DNA of 64,000 nucleotides from Bacteroidaceae bacterium. GTDB taxonomy: Bacteria; Bacteroidota; Bacteroidia; Bacteroidales; Bacteroidaceae. A model generated the notes under the pieces. That model was not told where the DNA came from, did not search any database, and saw nothing but the letters and a program-made list of their open reading frames with translations. Location: the NCBI GenBank assembly GCA_016280855.1, contig JAEEHP010000023.1:1-64000 (forward strand), written 5' to 3'. This document shows, one piece after another, positions 18,263 through 28,590 of the stretch (the stretch's first letter is position 1; the number at the start of each line of letters is the position of its first letter). The translations under genes were made by a program, and so were the position numbers.

Positions 18263-20050
18263 ATGATACATATCACGCAAAAAGCAGATTGCTGCGGTTG
18301 CAATGCCTGTGGCGACGTATGTTCCCACCACGCCATCTCCTTCAAGACCGACCGCGAGGGCTTTTGGTATCCGGAGGTGGACATGACGGCGTGTACCGAC
18401 TGCGGACACTGCGAGACGGTATGCCCCATCATCAATGTCGAGGCGCTGAAACGAAACGACCTTCCGCAACCCGAGTGCTATGCCGCCGAGCATAAGAACC
18501 TGGAAGTCGTGTTCGACAGCACCTCAGGCGGTATGTTCTCAGCGTTGGCCGACATCATGTACAGAAGCGGAGGCTATGTCGGCGGAGCCATCTTCAATGA
18601 AGACTTCTCCGTGCGTCATTATATCTCCAACGATAAACATGACCTGGCGAAGCTGAGAAGCAGCAAATACCTGCAGAGCAACCTGGAAGGCTTCTTCGCC
18701 CAAGTGCAAGGACTGCTGAAGAACGGAGAGAAAGTCTTAGTGTGCGGGGCACCTTGTCAGATGGCGGCCTTGAGGGCCTTCATCAGAAAAGACTATGAGA
18801 ACCTGATCATCGCCGACTACATCTGCCGCGGCATCAACTCCCCTAAGGTGTGGCGCAAGTATCTGGATTCCTTCGAGGAACGCTATGGCTCAAAAGTCAT
18901 CTACTGCAAGGCCAAGTCGAAAGAATTCGGCTGGCGCAACCTGACGCAAAAGGTCGTACTCGAGAACGGGAAAGCCTATTACGAGACACAGGAGCAGAGC
19001 AACTTCACGAAAGGCTATCTGCGCACCAACGTGTACTGCCGACCCTCGTGTTACGACTGCAAGTTCAAAGGCTATCCGCGCATCGCCGATATCACGTTGG
19101 CCGATTTCTGGGGCATCGAACGCGTGGACCAATCCATGGAGAAAGACCTTGGCACATCGCTGGTGATGGTCAATTCCCAGAAGGGCCAGGCCTTCTTCGA
19201 CAAGGCCAAGCAGCGTATCAACTACAAGGCTGTTGACTTCAAAGAGGCCGAGGCAGGGAATCCGGCCTTGAACAAGCCTCTTGGACGACCTGTTGTTGAC
19301 AGGGAGCAATTCTTCGACGACCTCGACAAGATGTCATTCCTCGAAATAGCGGATAAGTATATCAAGCCCGAACCGCAGAACAAGCTGCGTGCATTCCTCA
19401 GGAAAGGCTATCACCTGTATCAGAAAGTCGGGCGTAATCCCCTGTCGTGGCTCAGGCTGCTGCGCTACAACAGCTTGTCGGACATACGGAAGGGAAACAT
19501 CATGATCGTTTCCTCGAACTGCGTGATCGACATCCATCCGTCTGCCCACATCGAGAAACATGGCATCAGCTACGTCGGCAGCAAGATAAGGTTTCACCGT
19601 TCCAAGCTGGAGACCCGCCTCTTCGTCGGTAAGGATGCACGTCTGGTATTGGGCGACGGCACCGTCATCGGTTACGGCTCCGATGTGGAGGTCTTTGACA
19701 AAGCCTGCCTGACGTTCGGAGGCGATGGAGGCAGCAATATCGGGCTGACCATCATCTGCTCGGACCGCATCGAGATAGGCAGGCATACCATGATCGGCAG
19801 AAACGTCACCATCCGCGACAACAACGGCGGTCATTATCTGAACCGATCGGGCTATCGCGATGCACGTCCGGTCATCATCGGCGAGAAGACATGGCTGTGT
19901 GAACAATGCACCATCATGTCCGGCGTGAAGATCGGCGACGGAGCCATCGTCGGCGCTTGCTCGCTGGTCACAAGCCATGTGCCGGCACACGCCCTCGTTT
20001 CAGGCAACCCCGCCCAAATCGTTGACGAGGACATTCTCTGGAAATATTAA
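18263..20050 (+). CDS. Fusion: 4Fe-4S/FrhB-type (coenzyme F420 hydrogenase beta-like) N-domain + hexapeptide-repeat acyltransferase C-domain
   Basis: CCGCNACGDVC / CTDCGHCETVCP ferredoxin motifs; FrhB-like middle; C-term IGRNVTIRDNNGGHYL...IIGEKTWLCEQCTIMSGVKIGDGAIVGACSLVT LbH. Confidence 0.88.
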   Translation: MIHITQKADCCGCNACGDVCSHHAISFKTDREGFWYPEVDMTACTDCGHCETVCPIINVEALKRNDLPQPECYAAEHKNLEVVFDSTSGGMFSALADIMYRSGGYVGGAIFNEDFSVRHYISNDKHDLAKLRSSKYLQSNLEGFFAQVQGLLKNGEKVLVCGAPCQMAALRAFIRKDYENLIIADYICRGINSPKVWRKYLDSFEERYGSKVIYCKAKSKEFGWRNLTQKVVLENGKAYYETQEQSNFTKGYLRTNVYCRPSCYDCKFKGYPRIADITLADFWGIERVDQSMEKDLGTSLVMVNSQKGQAFFDKAKQRINYKAVDFKEAEAGNPALNKPLGRPVVDREQFFDDLDKMSFLEIADKYIKPEPQNKLRAFLRKGYHLYQKVGRNPLSWLRLLRYNSLSDIRKGNIMIVSSNCVIDIHPSAHIEKHGISYVGSKIRFHRSKLETRLFVGKDARLVLGDGTVIGYGSDVEVFDKACLTFGGDGGSNIGLTIICSDRIEIGRHTMIGRNVTIRDNNGGHYLNRSGYRDARPVIIGEKTWLCEQCTIMSGVKIGDGAIVGACSLVTSHVPAHALVSGNPAQIVDEDILWKY

Positions 20051-20076
20051 TCTCTAATTATAAACCCCTAATCATT

Positions 20077-20304
20077 ATGACACTCGAAGATTTTGTTACA
20101 CAATTTGCCGACCAGTTCGATGACACCGATGCATCAGAAATCACCGCATCAACGGAATTCCACCTTCTTGATGAATGGAGTTCGCTGACCGGCATGGGCG
20201 TTATCGCACTTGTCAAGACCGAATATGGCAAGACCATCACCGGCAAGGAATTGCGTGAATGCGAAACCGTTGAGGATGTGTATAATCTGGTGGCCTCAAA
20301 GTAA
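20077..20304 (+). CDS. Acyl carrier protein
   Basis: 75 aa acidic, LLDEWSSLTGMGVIALVKTEYG with candidate phosphopantetheine Ser. Confidence 0.85.
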   Translation: MTLEDFVTQFADQFDDTDASEITASTEFHLLDEWSSLTGMGVIALVKTEYGKTITGKELRECETVEDVYNLVASK

Positions 20305-21048
20305 ATGGACTCCGTGAATCCTTTTTCGCTTGAGGGGAAGACCATCCTGGTGACAGGCGCCTCGTCCGGCATCGGACGAAGCATTGCTGTGGCTTGCTCG
20401 CAGATGGGAGCGAAGGTCATCGTCAACGGACGCAATGAGCAGAAGTTGAAAGAGACCCTCGCCATGATGCCAGGTGACGGCCACGACGTGAAGGTGGGTG
20501 ACCTGACCGACACCACATCCTTGCCGACGATGGTCGGCACGCTGCCAAAGCTCGACGGCATCGTCCATTGCGCCGGCATTGGGACGCGTGTCCTATGCAA
20601 GAACGTCGTGGAGGCTGACATTGACCAGACGATGGGAACGAACTTCAAGGCGCCCGTCCTCTTACAGACCGAGCTACTGAAACAAAAGAAAATAAACAAA
20701 GGAGCCAGCATCGTCTTTGTAGCCTCCCTTTCCACCGATTCCCCGAGCGTAGGCAATGCCCTGTATGCGGCATCGAAAGGTGCTTTAGTGGCCTATGCCA
20801 ACTGCCTGCAACTGGAACTGGCGCCCCGAATGATACGGGTGAACTGCATCAGTCCGGCCATGGTATGGACGGACTTGATCTTCAAGGGGGGCCTGACAGA
20901 AGAGGAGCTGCACGAAGACGAACAGAAATATCCGTTGAAGAGATATGGTCGTCCCGAAGACATTGCGCATCTCGCCGTTTATCTGCTCTCAGATGCTGCT
21001 TCCTGGATGGCGGGAAGCAATGTCAAGATCACCGGCGGCGCAAAATAA
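20305..21048 (+). CDS. SDR-family oxidoreductase (FabG-like)
   Basis: TGASSGIGRSIAVACSQMG, YAASKGAL, C-term GGAK. Confidence 0.95.
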   Translation: MDSVNPFSLEGKTILVTGASSGIGRSIAVACSQMGAKVIVNGRNEQKLKETLAMMPGDGHDVKVGDLTDTTSLPTMVGTLPKLDGIVHCAGIGTRVLCKNVVEADIDQTMGTNFKAPVLLQTELLKQKKINKGASIVFVASLSTDSPSVGNALYAASKGALVAYANCLQLELAPRMIRVNCISPAMVWTDLIFKGGLTEEELHEDEQKYPLKRYGRPEDIAHLAVYLLSDAASWMAGSNVKITGGAK

Positions 21049-21059
21049 AACGTATTGAC

Positions 21060-22049
21060 ATGGCATACATCAAAGCAATCACTTATTACCAGCCCGACGA
21101 GGTCATCACTAACGAGCAACTCGAGAAGGAATTGGGAGGTATAGAACAAGTAGCCAAGACCGCAGGCGTTGATTCCCGACGAAAGGCTGCAGAAGAGGAA
21201 ACAGCGAGTGACCTGGCCGTGAAGGCTGCGGAGAAGTTGTTCGAGGAGCATGGTCTGAAACCAAGTGAGATTGATTTCCTAATCTTCTGCACGCAGAGTC
21301 CTGACTATTTCATGCCATCGGCTTCATGTATCATTCAGGACCGACTGGGAATCCCCACTACAGCAGGAGCTTTCGGCTACGACCTCGGTTGTTCCGGCTA
21401 TGTTTATGGACTGGCAATAACCAATAGCTTCGTTGACTCCGGTCTGGCTAAGAATGTTCTTCTGCTAACAGCTGATACCATCAGCAAATACTTACACCCA
21501 CAGGATAAGAATCGCCTGCTATTCGGAGATGCAGCATCGGCGACGCTTGTAGCCCCCGAAGGAGCGGCTCGTATTGGAGCCTTTGAAAGGGGTACTGACG
21601 GCAGCGGCCTGGAACACATTATCATTCGCAACGGAGGGAACAGGCACAGGGCCATGACCGGCAATAGCCGTAAGGATGAGAACGGCAATATTCATTATGA
21701 TGATTACTTCGACATGGATGGAGAAGCCGTCTTTAACTTCACGGTTGAGCGAATACCAGAGCTCATGAAGAATTGTCTGGCTAAAAATGAGATGGAAAAA
21801 GAAGACGTGGGCTTCTACGTGTTCCACCAGGCGAACAAATACATGCTCAACACGTTGAGGAAGCTGAACAAACTGCCCAAAGACGCTTTCTTCGTGGACT
21901 TGAGCGACACAGGAAACACCACATCAAGCACCGTGCCGATTGGACTCGTGAAAAGTATGAAGAACGGTCGTATTCATGAAGGCATGAATGTGATGGTGGC
22001 CGGTTTTGGCGTCGGCTTATCATGGGCGGCAACTATACTGAAATTCTAA
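21060..22049 (+). CDS. 3-oxoacyl-ACP synthase III family (KASIII, copy 1)
   Basis: ATG at 21060; YDLGCSGYVYGL, VFHQANKYML, DTGNTTSSTVP = Cys/His/Asn triad. Confidence 0.95.
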   Translation: MAYIKAITYYQPDEVITNEQLEKELGGIEQVAKTAGVDSRRKAAEEETASDLAVKAAEKLFEEHGLKPSEIDFLIFCTQSPDYFMPSASCIIQDRLGIPTTAGAFGYDLGCSGYVYGLAITNSFVDSGLAKNVLLLTADTISKYLHPQDKNRLLFGDAASATLVAPEGAARIGAFERGTDGSGLEHIIIRNGGNRHRAMTGNSRKDENGNIHYDDYFDMDGEAVFNFTVERIPELMKNCLAKNEMEKEDVGFYVFHQANKYMLNTLRKLNKLPKDAFFVDLSDTGNTTSSTVPIGLVKSMKNGRIHEGMNVMVAGFGVGLSWAATILKF

Positions 22050-23048
22050 ATGGCATACATCAAAGCAATATCCTACTACCTGCCCGAAAGGGTAGTCACC
22101 AATGAAGAGCTGGTAAGCGAGTTCCCTGAATGGAGCGTGGACAAGGTGGCACAAAAGGTGGGCGTGTATGCCCGCCATCTTGCAGCCCCCGACGAGACGG
22201 CAGGCGACATGGCCGAGAAAGCAGCCCGCAAACTGTTCGCAGAGTATGGCATTGACCCGTCAGAGATTGACTTTGTGATGCTTTGCACCCAAAGCCCCGA
22301 CTACTTCCTGCCCTCCACGGCCTGTATCCTTCAAGACCGGCTGGGCATACCCACCACAGCGGGAGCCTTCGACTACAACCTCGGATGCTCCGGCTGCATC
22401 TACGGCATGGCTATGGCCAAGGGACTGATCGCGGCAGGCATCGCCAAGAACATTCTCCTACTGACCGCAGAGACCTACAACAAATACCTGCATCCGCAGG
22501 ACAAGAGCAACAGAAGCATCTTCGGCGACGGAGCTGCCGCCTGCCTCATATCCACGGAAGGTTTTGCGGAGATCGGCGAATTTGTGCTTGGCACGGACGG
22601 CAGCGGAGCCGACAACCTCATCGTGAAGACGGGAGCTTCGCGCATGAAAACAGCAACGGGAAAGTTCGTTGAAGACGAAGAAGGGCATCTGTGGCACGAC
22701 GACTATCTGTACATGAATGGCAGCGCCATCTTCAATTTCACGTTGGATGCCGTGCCGGCGATGATGACTCAGATCCTGACAAAGAACAACATGCAGAAAG
22801 AGCATGTAGATTACTATGTCTTCCACCAGGCCAACAAATTCATGCTGAACACCATCCGCAAAGTGTGTACGCTGCCGAAGGACAAGTTCTACGTTGACTT
22901 GGAGCAGGTCGGGAACACGGTGTCTTCGACCATCCTGATCGGGCTCAAGGATTGCATCAGTCAAGGCACCATCAAAGCGGACATGAAGGTGATGGTGGCC
23001 GGCTTTGGCGTTGGACTCAGCTGGGGAGGAACCATTTTGAAATTCTAA
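22050..23048 (+). CDS. 3-oxoacyl-ACP synthase III family (KASIII, copy 2)
   Basis: YNLGCSGCIYGM, VFHQANKFML, QVGNTVSSTIL; tandem paralogue sharing the first 20 nt of copy 1. Confidence 0.95.
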   Translation: MAYIKAISYYLPERVVTNEELVSEFPEWSVDKVAQKVGVYARHLAAPDETAGDMAEKAARKLFAEYGIDPSEIDFVMLCTQSPDYFLPSTACILQDRLGIPTTAGAFDYNLGCSGCIYGMAMAKGLIAAGIAKNILLLTAETYNKYLHPQDKSNRSIFGDGAAACLISTEGFAEIGEFVLGTDGSGADNLIVKTGASRMKTATGKFVEDEEGHLWHDDYLYMNGSAIFNFTLDAVPAMMTQILTKNNMQKEHVDYYVFHQANKFMLNTIRKVCTLPKDKFYVDLEQVGNTVSSTILIGLKDCISQGTIKADMKVMVAGFGVGLSWGGTILKF

Positions 23049-23054
23049 GATGTC

Positions 23055-23969
23055 ATGAAGCTGTCGGAATTCCTGCGCAACGGAGCGATACCTCAGATAG
23101 GGTTTGGGCCGGGTGGCATGGGTTACTCGCCCCGTATGCCCAAAGAAAGGAAAGGGCTATCGTCGTTCGCCTTTCGGGTGGCAAACAAGTTGTATTTCCG
23201 CCCAAAGATGCAACGGGATTACGTCGATGCCATCGCCCACGCCATCCAAACGGGGTTCCGCCTCATCGATTATTCTGCCGCCTATGGCGACGGCAAACTG
23301 ATCGGAGAAGCCATCAGGAAGAGCCAGGTGAAGCGTAGCGACCTGCTGATTACCACCCGCGTCAGCAACGGAGCACAACGTGAACATCGGGTGCGCGAAG
23401 AGTTCATGTCATTCGTCCACAACGCAGGGATTGACCATGTCGATCTGCTCCAGTTCCATTGGCCTGTGACGGACCTGTACCTGGACACGTGGCGCGAGAT
23501 GGAGAAGCTCCATGAAGAAGGGTTGGTGAAGCATCTCGGCGTTGCCAACTGCCACGAGCACCATTTGGAGGAGCTATTCAAGATGTGCAAGTACCGCCCC
23601 GAAGTGGGGCAGTTCGAGATCCATCCCCTGTTCACCCAGAAGCCGCTGATCGAGTACTATCGCGAGCAGGGGATTGTGGTGGAGGCCTATACGCCACTCG
23701 CCAGATACGACGACCGGCTGGTGCGTCTGCCCCTGCTGAAACGGTTGGAGAAGAAATACGACAAGACGTTCGTGCAGATCATCCTCCGATGGCACGTCCA
23801 GAATGGGGTCATCCCATTGGTGCGTTCGATGTCCAGGCATCATCAACAGGAGAATATCGACATCTTCGATTTCGAGCTCTCGGACGAAGACATGAAGGCC
23901 ATCGACGGGATCAATATCAACAGCCGTTTGCGCTACGACCCGGACAACTGCGATTTTTCTATCCTGTAG
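23055..23969 (+). CDS. Aldo/keto reductase
   Basis: TGFRLIDYSAAYGDGKLIGEAIRKS...LGVANCHEHHLEEL...PLARYDDRL. Confidence 0.92.
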   Translation: MKLSEFLRNGAIPQIGFGPGGMGYSPRMPKERKGLSSFAFRVANKLYFRPKMQRDYVDAIAHAIQTGFRLIDYSAAYGDGKLIGEAIRKSQVKRSDLLITTRVSNGAQREHRVREEFMSFVHNAGIDHVDLLQFHWPVTDLYLDTWREMEKLHEEGLVKHLGVANCHEHHLEELFKMCKYRPEVGQFEIHPLFTQKPLIEYYREQGIVVEAYTPLARYDDRLVRLPLLKRLEKKYDKTFVQIILRWHVQNGVIPLVRSMSRHHQQENIDIFDFELSDEDMKAIDGININSRLRYDPDNCDFSIL

Positions 23970-23975
23970 CCACCC

Positions 23976-25520
23976 ATGACGCCAACGACCAATAAGACCA
24001 TTGCCAAGAATACCGTCGTCCTGTATCTACGGGTGCTGATCACGATGGTGATCTCGCTGTTCACCAGCCGCGTCATCCTGCAGAAATTAGGCGTTGACGA
24101 TTATGGCATCTATCAGACGGTGGGCGGTCTGGTCGGATTGTTGGCTTTCGTCAACGGCGCCTTGGCCACAGGCTCTTCGCGCTTCCTCACCTTCGAATTA
24201 GGCACGGGTGACTCTGGCAAGTTGCGAAGGACCTTCTCCACGCTGCTCACCTCCCACATCCTGCTCTGTCTCCTCATCATCCTGGTTGCAGAAACGATCG
24301 GCCTACGGTTCATTCACCATAATCTCGTCATTCCGCCGGATCGGATGGATGCCGCGGTGGTTGCCTTTCATCTCAGCGTGCTCTCCACGGCTTTCTCCAT
24401 CATCCAAGTGCCCTATCATGCCAGCATCATTGCCCATGAACAGTTGTCCATCTACGCCTACACCAGCATCGTAGAAGCTTTCATGAAGCTGGGCATTGTC
24501 TATCTGCTGGCGGTGGCGCCCTACGACAGGCTCAAGACGTATGCCCTGCTCTACTGTCTGGTATCGATAGGTCTGGCGCTGTTCTATATCTGGTACAGTC
24601 GGCGCCACAACAAGGAAACGCATTACCAGTTCATGCTGGACAAGCCCATCTTCAAGGAAGTCGTAGGCTACTCCAGCTGGAACCTGTTCTCCAACACGGC
24701 CATTGCCCTGAACAGTCAGGGAACGACGGTGCTCATCAACATGTTCTTCAGTCCCGGAGTGGTGGCTGCCCGCGCCATAGCCAATCAGGTCAACATGGCG
24801 GCGAACCAGTTTATCGTGAACTTCCGGACTGCTGCCAATCCGCAGATCGTGAAGCGCTATGCCGCCAACGACTATGAGGGCAGCAAGTCGCTCCTGCTGT
24901 CGTCCACGACCTATTCCTATTTCCTCATGCTCCTCATGGCGCTGCCCGTATGCCTTGAAGCCGAAACGCTGTTGAGGCTATGGTTGGGCATCGTCCCGGA
25001 GTATGCCGTTCCTTTCCTGCGATTGGCGATGGTCACCAGCCTGTTTCAGGTCTTCGACGCCTCGTTTTACACGGCGTTATATGCCAAGGGACAGATTAAA
25101 GAGAACGCCTTGATCAGCCCCTTGCTCAGTTTTTGTGCCTTCCCGTTGATCTATGTGCTGTTCCGGATGGGTCATTCGCCCATCACGATGGCATGGGTGC
25201 TCCTCGGGGTGTATGCCATCATCGGATTGCTGGTCAAGCCCCTCCTGATCATCAAGATCGTCGATTATACGTGGCGAGACGTCCTTTCCGTGTTTTATCC
25301 ATGTCTGAAAGTCACCTTAGCCGCCGTTCCCATTCCTTTGCTGGCGTTCATCTGCTTGGAGGACAAGTGCAACGACATCGTGCGATTTGTGCTCATCTGC
25401 GTCCTTTCGCTGCTGTCCGTTCTCGTCAGCTGTTGGTATTTAGGCTTCGATGAGCATACGCGAACCCTACTGCTGGGCTTCGTGAGAAAGAGACTCCATA
25501 AATCCGTTACGCAGCCATGA
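23976..25520 (+). CDS. Wzx-type oligosaccharide flippase / polysaccharide biosynthesis membrane protein
   Basis: NTVVLYLRVLITMVISLFTSRVILQKLGVDDYGIYQTVGGLV, 12+ TM segments. Confidence 0.93.
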   Translation: MTPTTNKTIAKNTVVLYLRVLITMVISLFTSRVILQKLGVDDYGIYQTVGGLVGLLAFVNGALATGSSRFLTFELGTGDSGKLRRTFSTLLTSHILLCLLIILVAETIGLRFIHHNLVIPPDRMDAAVVAFHLSVLSTAFSIIQVPYHASIIAHEQLSIYAYTSIVEAFMKLGIVYLLAVAPYDRLKTYALLYCLVSIGLALFYIWYSRRHNKETHYQFMLDKPIFKEVVGYSSWNLFSNTAIALNSQGTTVLINMFFSPGVVAARAIANQVNMAANQFIVNFRTAANPQIVKRYAANDYEGSKSLLLSSTTYSYFLMLLMALPVCLEAETLLRLWLGIVPEYAVPFLRLAMVTSLFQVFDASFYTALYAKGQIKENALISPLLSFCAFPLIYVLFRMGHSPITMAWVLLGVYAIIGLLVKPLLIIKIVDYTWRDVLSVFYPCLKVTLAAVPIPLLAFICLEDKCNDIVRFVLICVLSLLSVLVSCWYLGFDEHTRTLLLGFVRKRLHKSVTQP

Positions 25521-26650
25521 GAATAGCCATCCTCACCCTTCCGCTCCACACCAACTATGGCGGCATTCTCCAAGCCTATGCCTTGCAGACCGTTCTGCAG
25601 AGGATGGGGCATGAGGTGCTGTTATTGGATAAAGACAGAGATATACATAAGACCCTGTTCAGGCAGATGCTTTCGTATGGCAAATACCTGCTGAAAAGAT
25701 ACCTCCTGCAGGAAGAGGTCGCTTTCATAACCCCTAAAAGACAAAACGCAGAACGAAAGATCAGGGAGCAGCACACGCAGCAGTTTATTCACAGCCACAT
25801 CGCTACGTATCGCATCAGACGCCTCGAAGAGGTGAAGGCGGAGGACTTCGACGCCATCGTTGTCGGGAGCGACCAAGTATGGCGCCATCAATACTTTACC
25901 AGACTCTACGACAGCCCTATCGGCAACGCCTACCTGAAGTTCTGCACGAAAGCCCCCATCAAGCGCATCGCCTACGCTGCCTCGTTCGGCACGGACGAAT
26001 GGGAATATTCAGCCCGCGAGACCGAAGAATGTGCTCGGCTGCTGCAGCTGTTCGACCGCATCAGCGTCAGGGAGGAATCTGCCATCGGGCTTTGTGAACG
26101 TAAGCTTCATCGGGCCGATGCCAGGCTGGTGTTGGATCCTACACTGCTCCTTGACAAAGAAGACTACATCGCATTAGTCCAACAGGCCGGAACGAAGAGA
26201 AGTCCGGGCAACCTGATGTGCTACATCTTGGACAACAACGACGAGAAAGAGGGGCTGATCAACCGAGTCGCTCACGAACGGGGATTGACACCTTTCAATG
26301 CGAGTTCGAAGGTCGAGGATCCCTATGCTACGCTGGAGGAAAGCATCCAGCCCCCAGTCGAAGCGTGGCTGCAAGCTTTTGTGGATGCGGAATTTGTCAT
26401 CACCGACTCCTTCCACGCCTGCGTCTTCTCCATCATCTTCGGGAAACCGTTTGTCGTCGTGGGCAACCGCGAACGGGGTCTGTCGCGCTTCACCACGCTC
26501 CTGGAGATGTTCGGCGTAACGGGTAACATGCTCCATGCTGCCACCGACTACGACAGCCACTCATCCTACGGCATCCCGAAAACGACCGTTGAGCTGTACC
26601 AACGAGCAAAACAACAATCATTGGAATTCCTATCAAATGCTTTCCGCTAA
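25517..26650 (+). CDS. Polysaccharide pyruvyl transferase family protein
   Basis: TLPLHTNYGGILQAYALQ...VVGSDQVWR...VITDSFHACVFSIIFGKPFVVV. Confidence 0.95.
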   Translation: MRIAILTLPLHTNYGGILQAYALQTVLQRMGHEVLLLDKDRDIHKTLFRQMLSYGKYLLKRYLLQEEVAFITPKRQNAERKIREQHTQQFIHSHIATYRIRRLEEVKAEDFDAIVVGSDQVWRHQYFTRLYDSPIGNAYLKFCTKAPIKRIAYAASFGTDEWEYSARETEECARLLQLFDRISVREESAIGLCERKLHRADARLVLDPTLLLDKEDYIALVQQAGTKRSPGNLMCYILDNNDEKEGLINRVAHERGLTPFNASSKVEDPYATLEESIQPPVEAWLQAFVDAEFVITDSFHACVFSIIFGKPFVVVGNRERGLSRFTTLLEMFGVTGNMLHAATDYDSHSSYGIPKTTVELYQRAKQQSLEFLSNAFR

Positions 26651-28430
26651 ACCCTTAAACAAGTTCTTGTCCAAACTGCTGTTTCCTGTCGTCGAGGAAC
26701 TGCCCTTCTTCGGTATGTACTGCTTATTGATGAATCACTTCATGATAAGGAGGATATACGGAAAAATCACGATACCTCAGGAATACATCAACACAAGCTA
26801 CTGGAGCATCCTGGCCTCCATGTGCGTCGTTTTCCTGGCAGCATACCTCTTCTCGTGGATCATAGCTCGTAGCGGCAAGACGTGGGTTCGCGTCACGGCC
26901 TATGTCGTCCTGCTCGTCCTGTTCGCCGTCGATATCTTTCTCATCGAACGCTTCGGCATGGCCATCTCGCCGACGATGCTGATCCTGCTTGCGGAGACCA
27001 ACCGGCAGGAGAGTGCGGAGTTCGTGCAAACGTTCATGGGGTGGAACGACAACAAGGCCGTTTATTCCGCCATTTTCCTTGCCATCGCTGCGATAGGCAT
27101 CTTCGAAAAGGCTTATCGCGGCAAGGCGCTTTCGTGGCTGAGGAACAACCTGTTGCGATGGAAGTGGGTGGTCGCGATACTTGCCGTTGGCATACTATGC
27201 AAACTCGGCATAGGCATCGCTTCGTTAGGGACTTACTACAGGATGTTCCAATGCGATGATTCCGATGCGCTGGCGATGTGGTCTGAAGAGAGTCCCTGCG
27301 ACCCGCTCTCGAACACCATCTATGCTTTCTACGGCATCCAGGTGTCGAAGGCAGAAACGAACAGAGCCGTGGAGATCAGCCTCTTACGCGACGAGGCCGT
27401 GCAATGCGACGAGGATTCCATCACCGTGCTATTGGTCATTGGCGAGTCGTATATCAAGCAGCATGCAAGCCTCTACGGCTATGAGCTGAACACTACGCCC
27501 AACCTGTGCCGGGAGCAAGCGCTCGGGAACCTCTACGTGTTCAACGACGTGTGCGCCCCCTTCAATCAGACCACCTTGGTGATGAAGAACCTGTTGAGTT
27601 GCAACAGCATCTCGGACGGCGAATCATGGTCCGCAGCACCTTTCATGCCCAGCGTGTTCGCGCGAGGAGGATTTGACGTGCTCTACTGGGACAATCAAAG
27701 GTCCGAGACGTCAGTATTCGAGTTCACCGTCAACAAATACATTTACAACGAGCATTTCGATTCCATCTATACCGAGACGAATGCGAAGACTGAAAGATAC
27801 GATCAGGACCTGATAGATTCCTTCAAAGCAAGAAAGCACCGTCGGGACGATGCGCCGCAGCTCGTCATGTTCCATCTTTGGGGACAGCACATGAATCCCG
27901 AAGAGAGGTACCCCGACGAAGCACGATTCATCCATTTCACGGAGGACAGCATCCGGAGGAACGAAGCCTATCTGACCCCGGAGAAGCGGCGGACCATAGC
28001 CAACTACGACAACGCCACGCTGTACAACGATATGATCATCGATGAGATCATCACGCTCTACAAGGACAAGAACGCCGTGATGGTCTATCTCGCGGATCAC
28101 GGCGAAGAGGTGTACGACTATCGCGACAATCTCGGACGGCGCTCAGGAGGAATGGACGCGAACATCCTGCGATACCAATACGCGGTACCCTTTATCATCT
28201 GGTGCTCGTCGAAGTACCAGGAGCGTCATCCAGCGCATCTCGAAGCCATCAAGCGAGCCGTGGACAAGCCGTTCATGACCGACAACACCTGTCAAGTACT
28301 TTTCCATCTCGCTGGCGTAAAATCAAGATTCTACAACCCCGAGAGAGATCCGCTAAGCGACGAATACCGAACGCCTAAGCGCCTCGTAAACAGGAATGTT
28401 GACTATGACGACTATGTCAAGAGGCATTGA
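26637..28430 (+). CDS. Sulfatase-fold membrane transferase (phosphoethanolamine transferase-like)
   Basis: N-term TM segments; LLVIGESYIKQHASLYGYELNTTPNL...APFNQTTLVMKNLLS...LADHGEEVYDYRD. Confidence 0.9.
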   Translation: MLSAKPLNKFLSKLLFPVVEELPFFGMYCLLMNHFMIRRIYGKITIPQEYINTSYWSILASMCVVFLAAYLFSWIIARSGKTWVRVTAYVVLLVLFAVDIFLIERFGMAISPTMLILLAETNRQESAEFVQTFMGWNDNKAVYSAIFLAIAAIGIFEKAYRGKALSWLRNNLLRWKWVVAILAVGILCKLGIGIASLGTYYRMFQCDDSDALAMWSEESPCDPLSNTIYAFYGIQVSKAETNRAVEISLLRDEAVQCDEDSITVLLVIGESYIKQHASLYGYELNTTPNLCREQALGNLYVFNDVCAPFNQTTLVMKNLLSCNSISDGESWSAAPFMPSVFARGGFDVLYWDNQRSETSVFEFTVNKYIYNEHFDSIYTETNAKTERYDQDLIDSFKARKHRRDDAPQLVMFHLWGQHMNPEERYPDEARFIHFTEDSIRRNEAYLTPEKRRTIANYDNATLYNDMIIDEIITLYKDKNAVMVYLADHGEEVYDYRDNLGRRSGGMDANILRYQYAVPFIIWCSSKYQERHPAHLEAIKRAVDKPFMTDNTCQVLFHLAGVKSRFYNPERDPLSDEYRTPKRLVNRNVDYDDYVKRH

Positions 28431-28500
28431 CCTGAAATAGCAAACGCTCCTACCAGTCATCATCTTTCGCCGAACATAATTTTTCATCGGAACTTCAACG

Positions 28501-28536
28501 CTATAGTCTCTATAGCTTCTATAGTTCCTATAGCTA
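28501..28536. repeat. 9-bp array CTATAGNNN x4
   Basis: ctatagtct ctatagctt ctatagttc ctatagcta. Confidence 0.9.
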
Positions 28537-28541
28537 TAATC

Positions 28542-28579
28542 CTGCCCCCACCTTCTTGCAAGGTGAGGGGCAGTTTTTT
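28542..28579. terminator. Stem-loop terminator between convergent genes
   Basis: CTGCCCCCACCTT-cttgc-AAGGTGAGGGGCAG followed by TTTTTT. Confidence 0.75.
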
Positions 28580-28590
28580 ATGCTAAATGC

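Noticed and set aside
24113-28100. Multiple minus-strand ORFs in the EPS locus
   Set aside because: All are antisense to well-supported flippase, pyruvyl transferase or sulfatase-fold CDSs.
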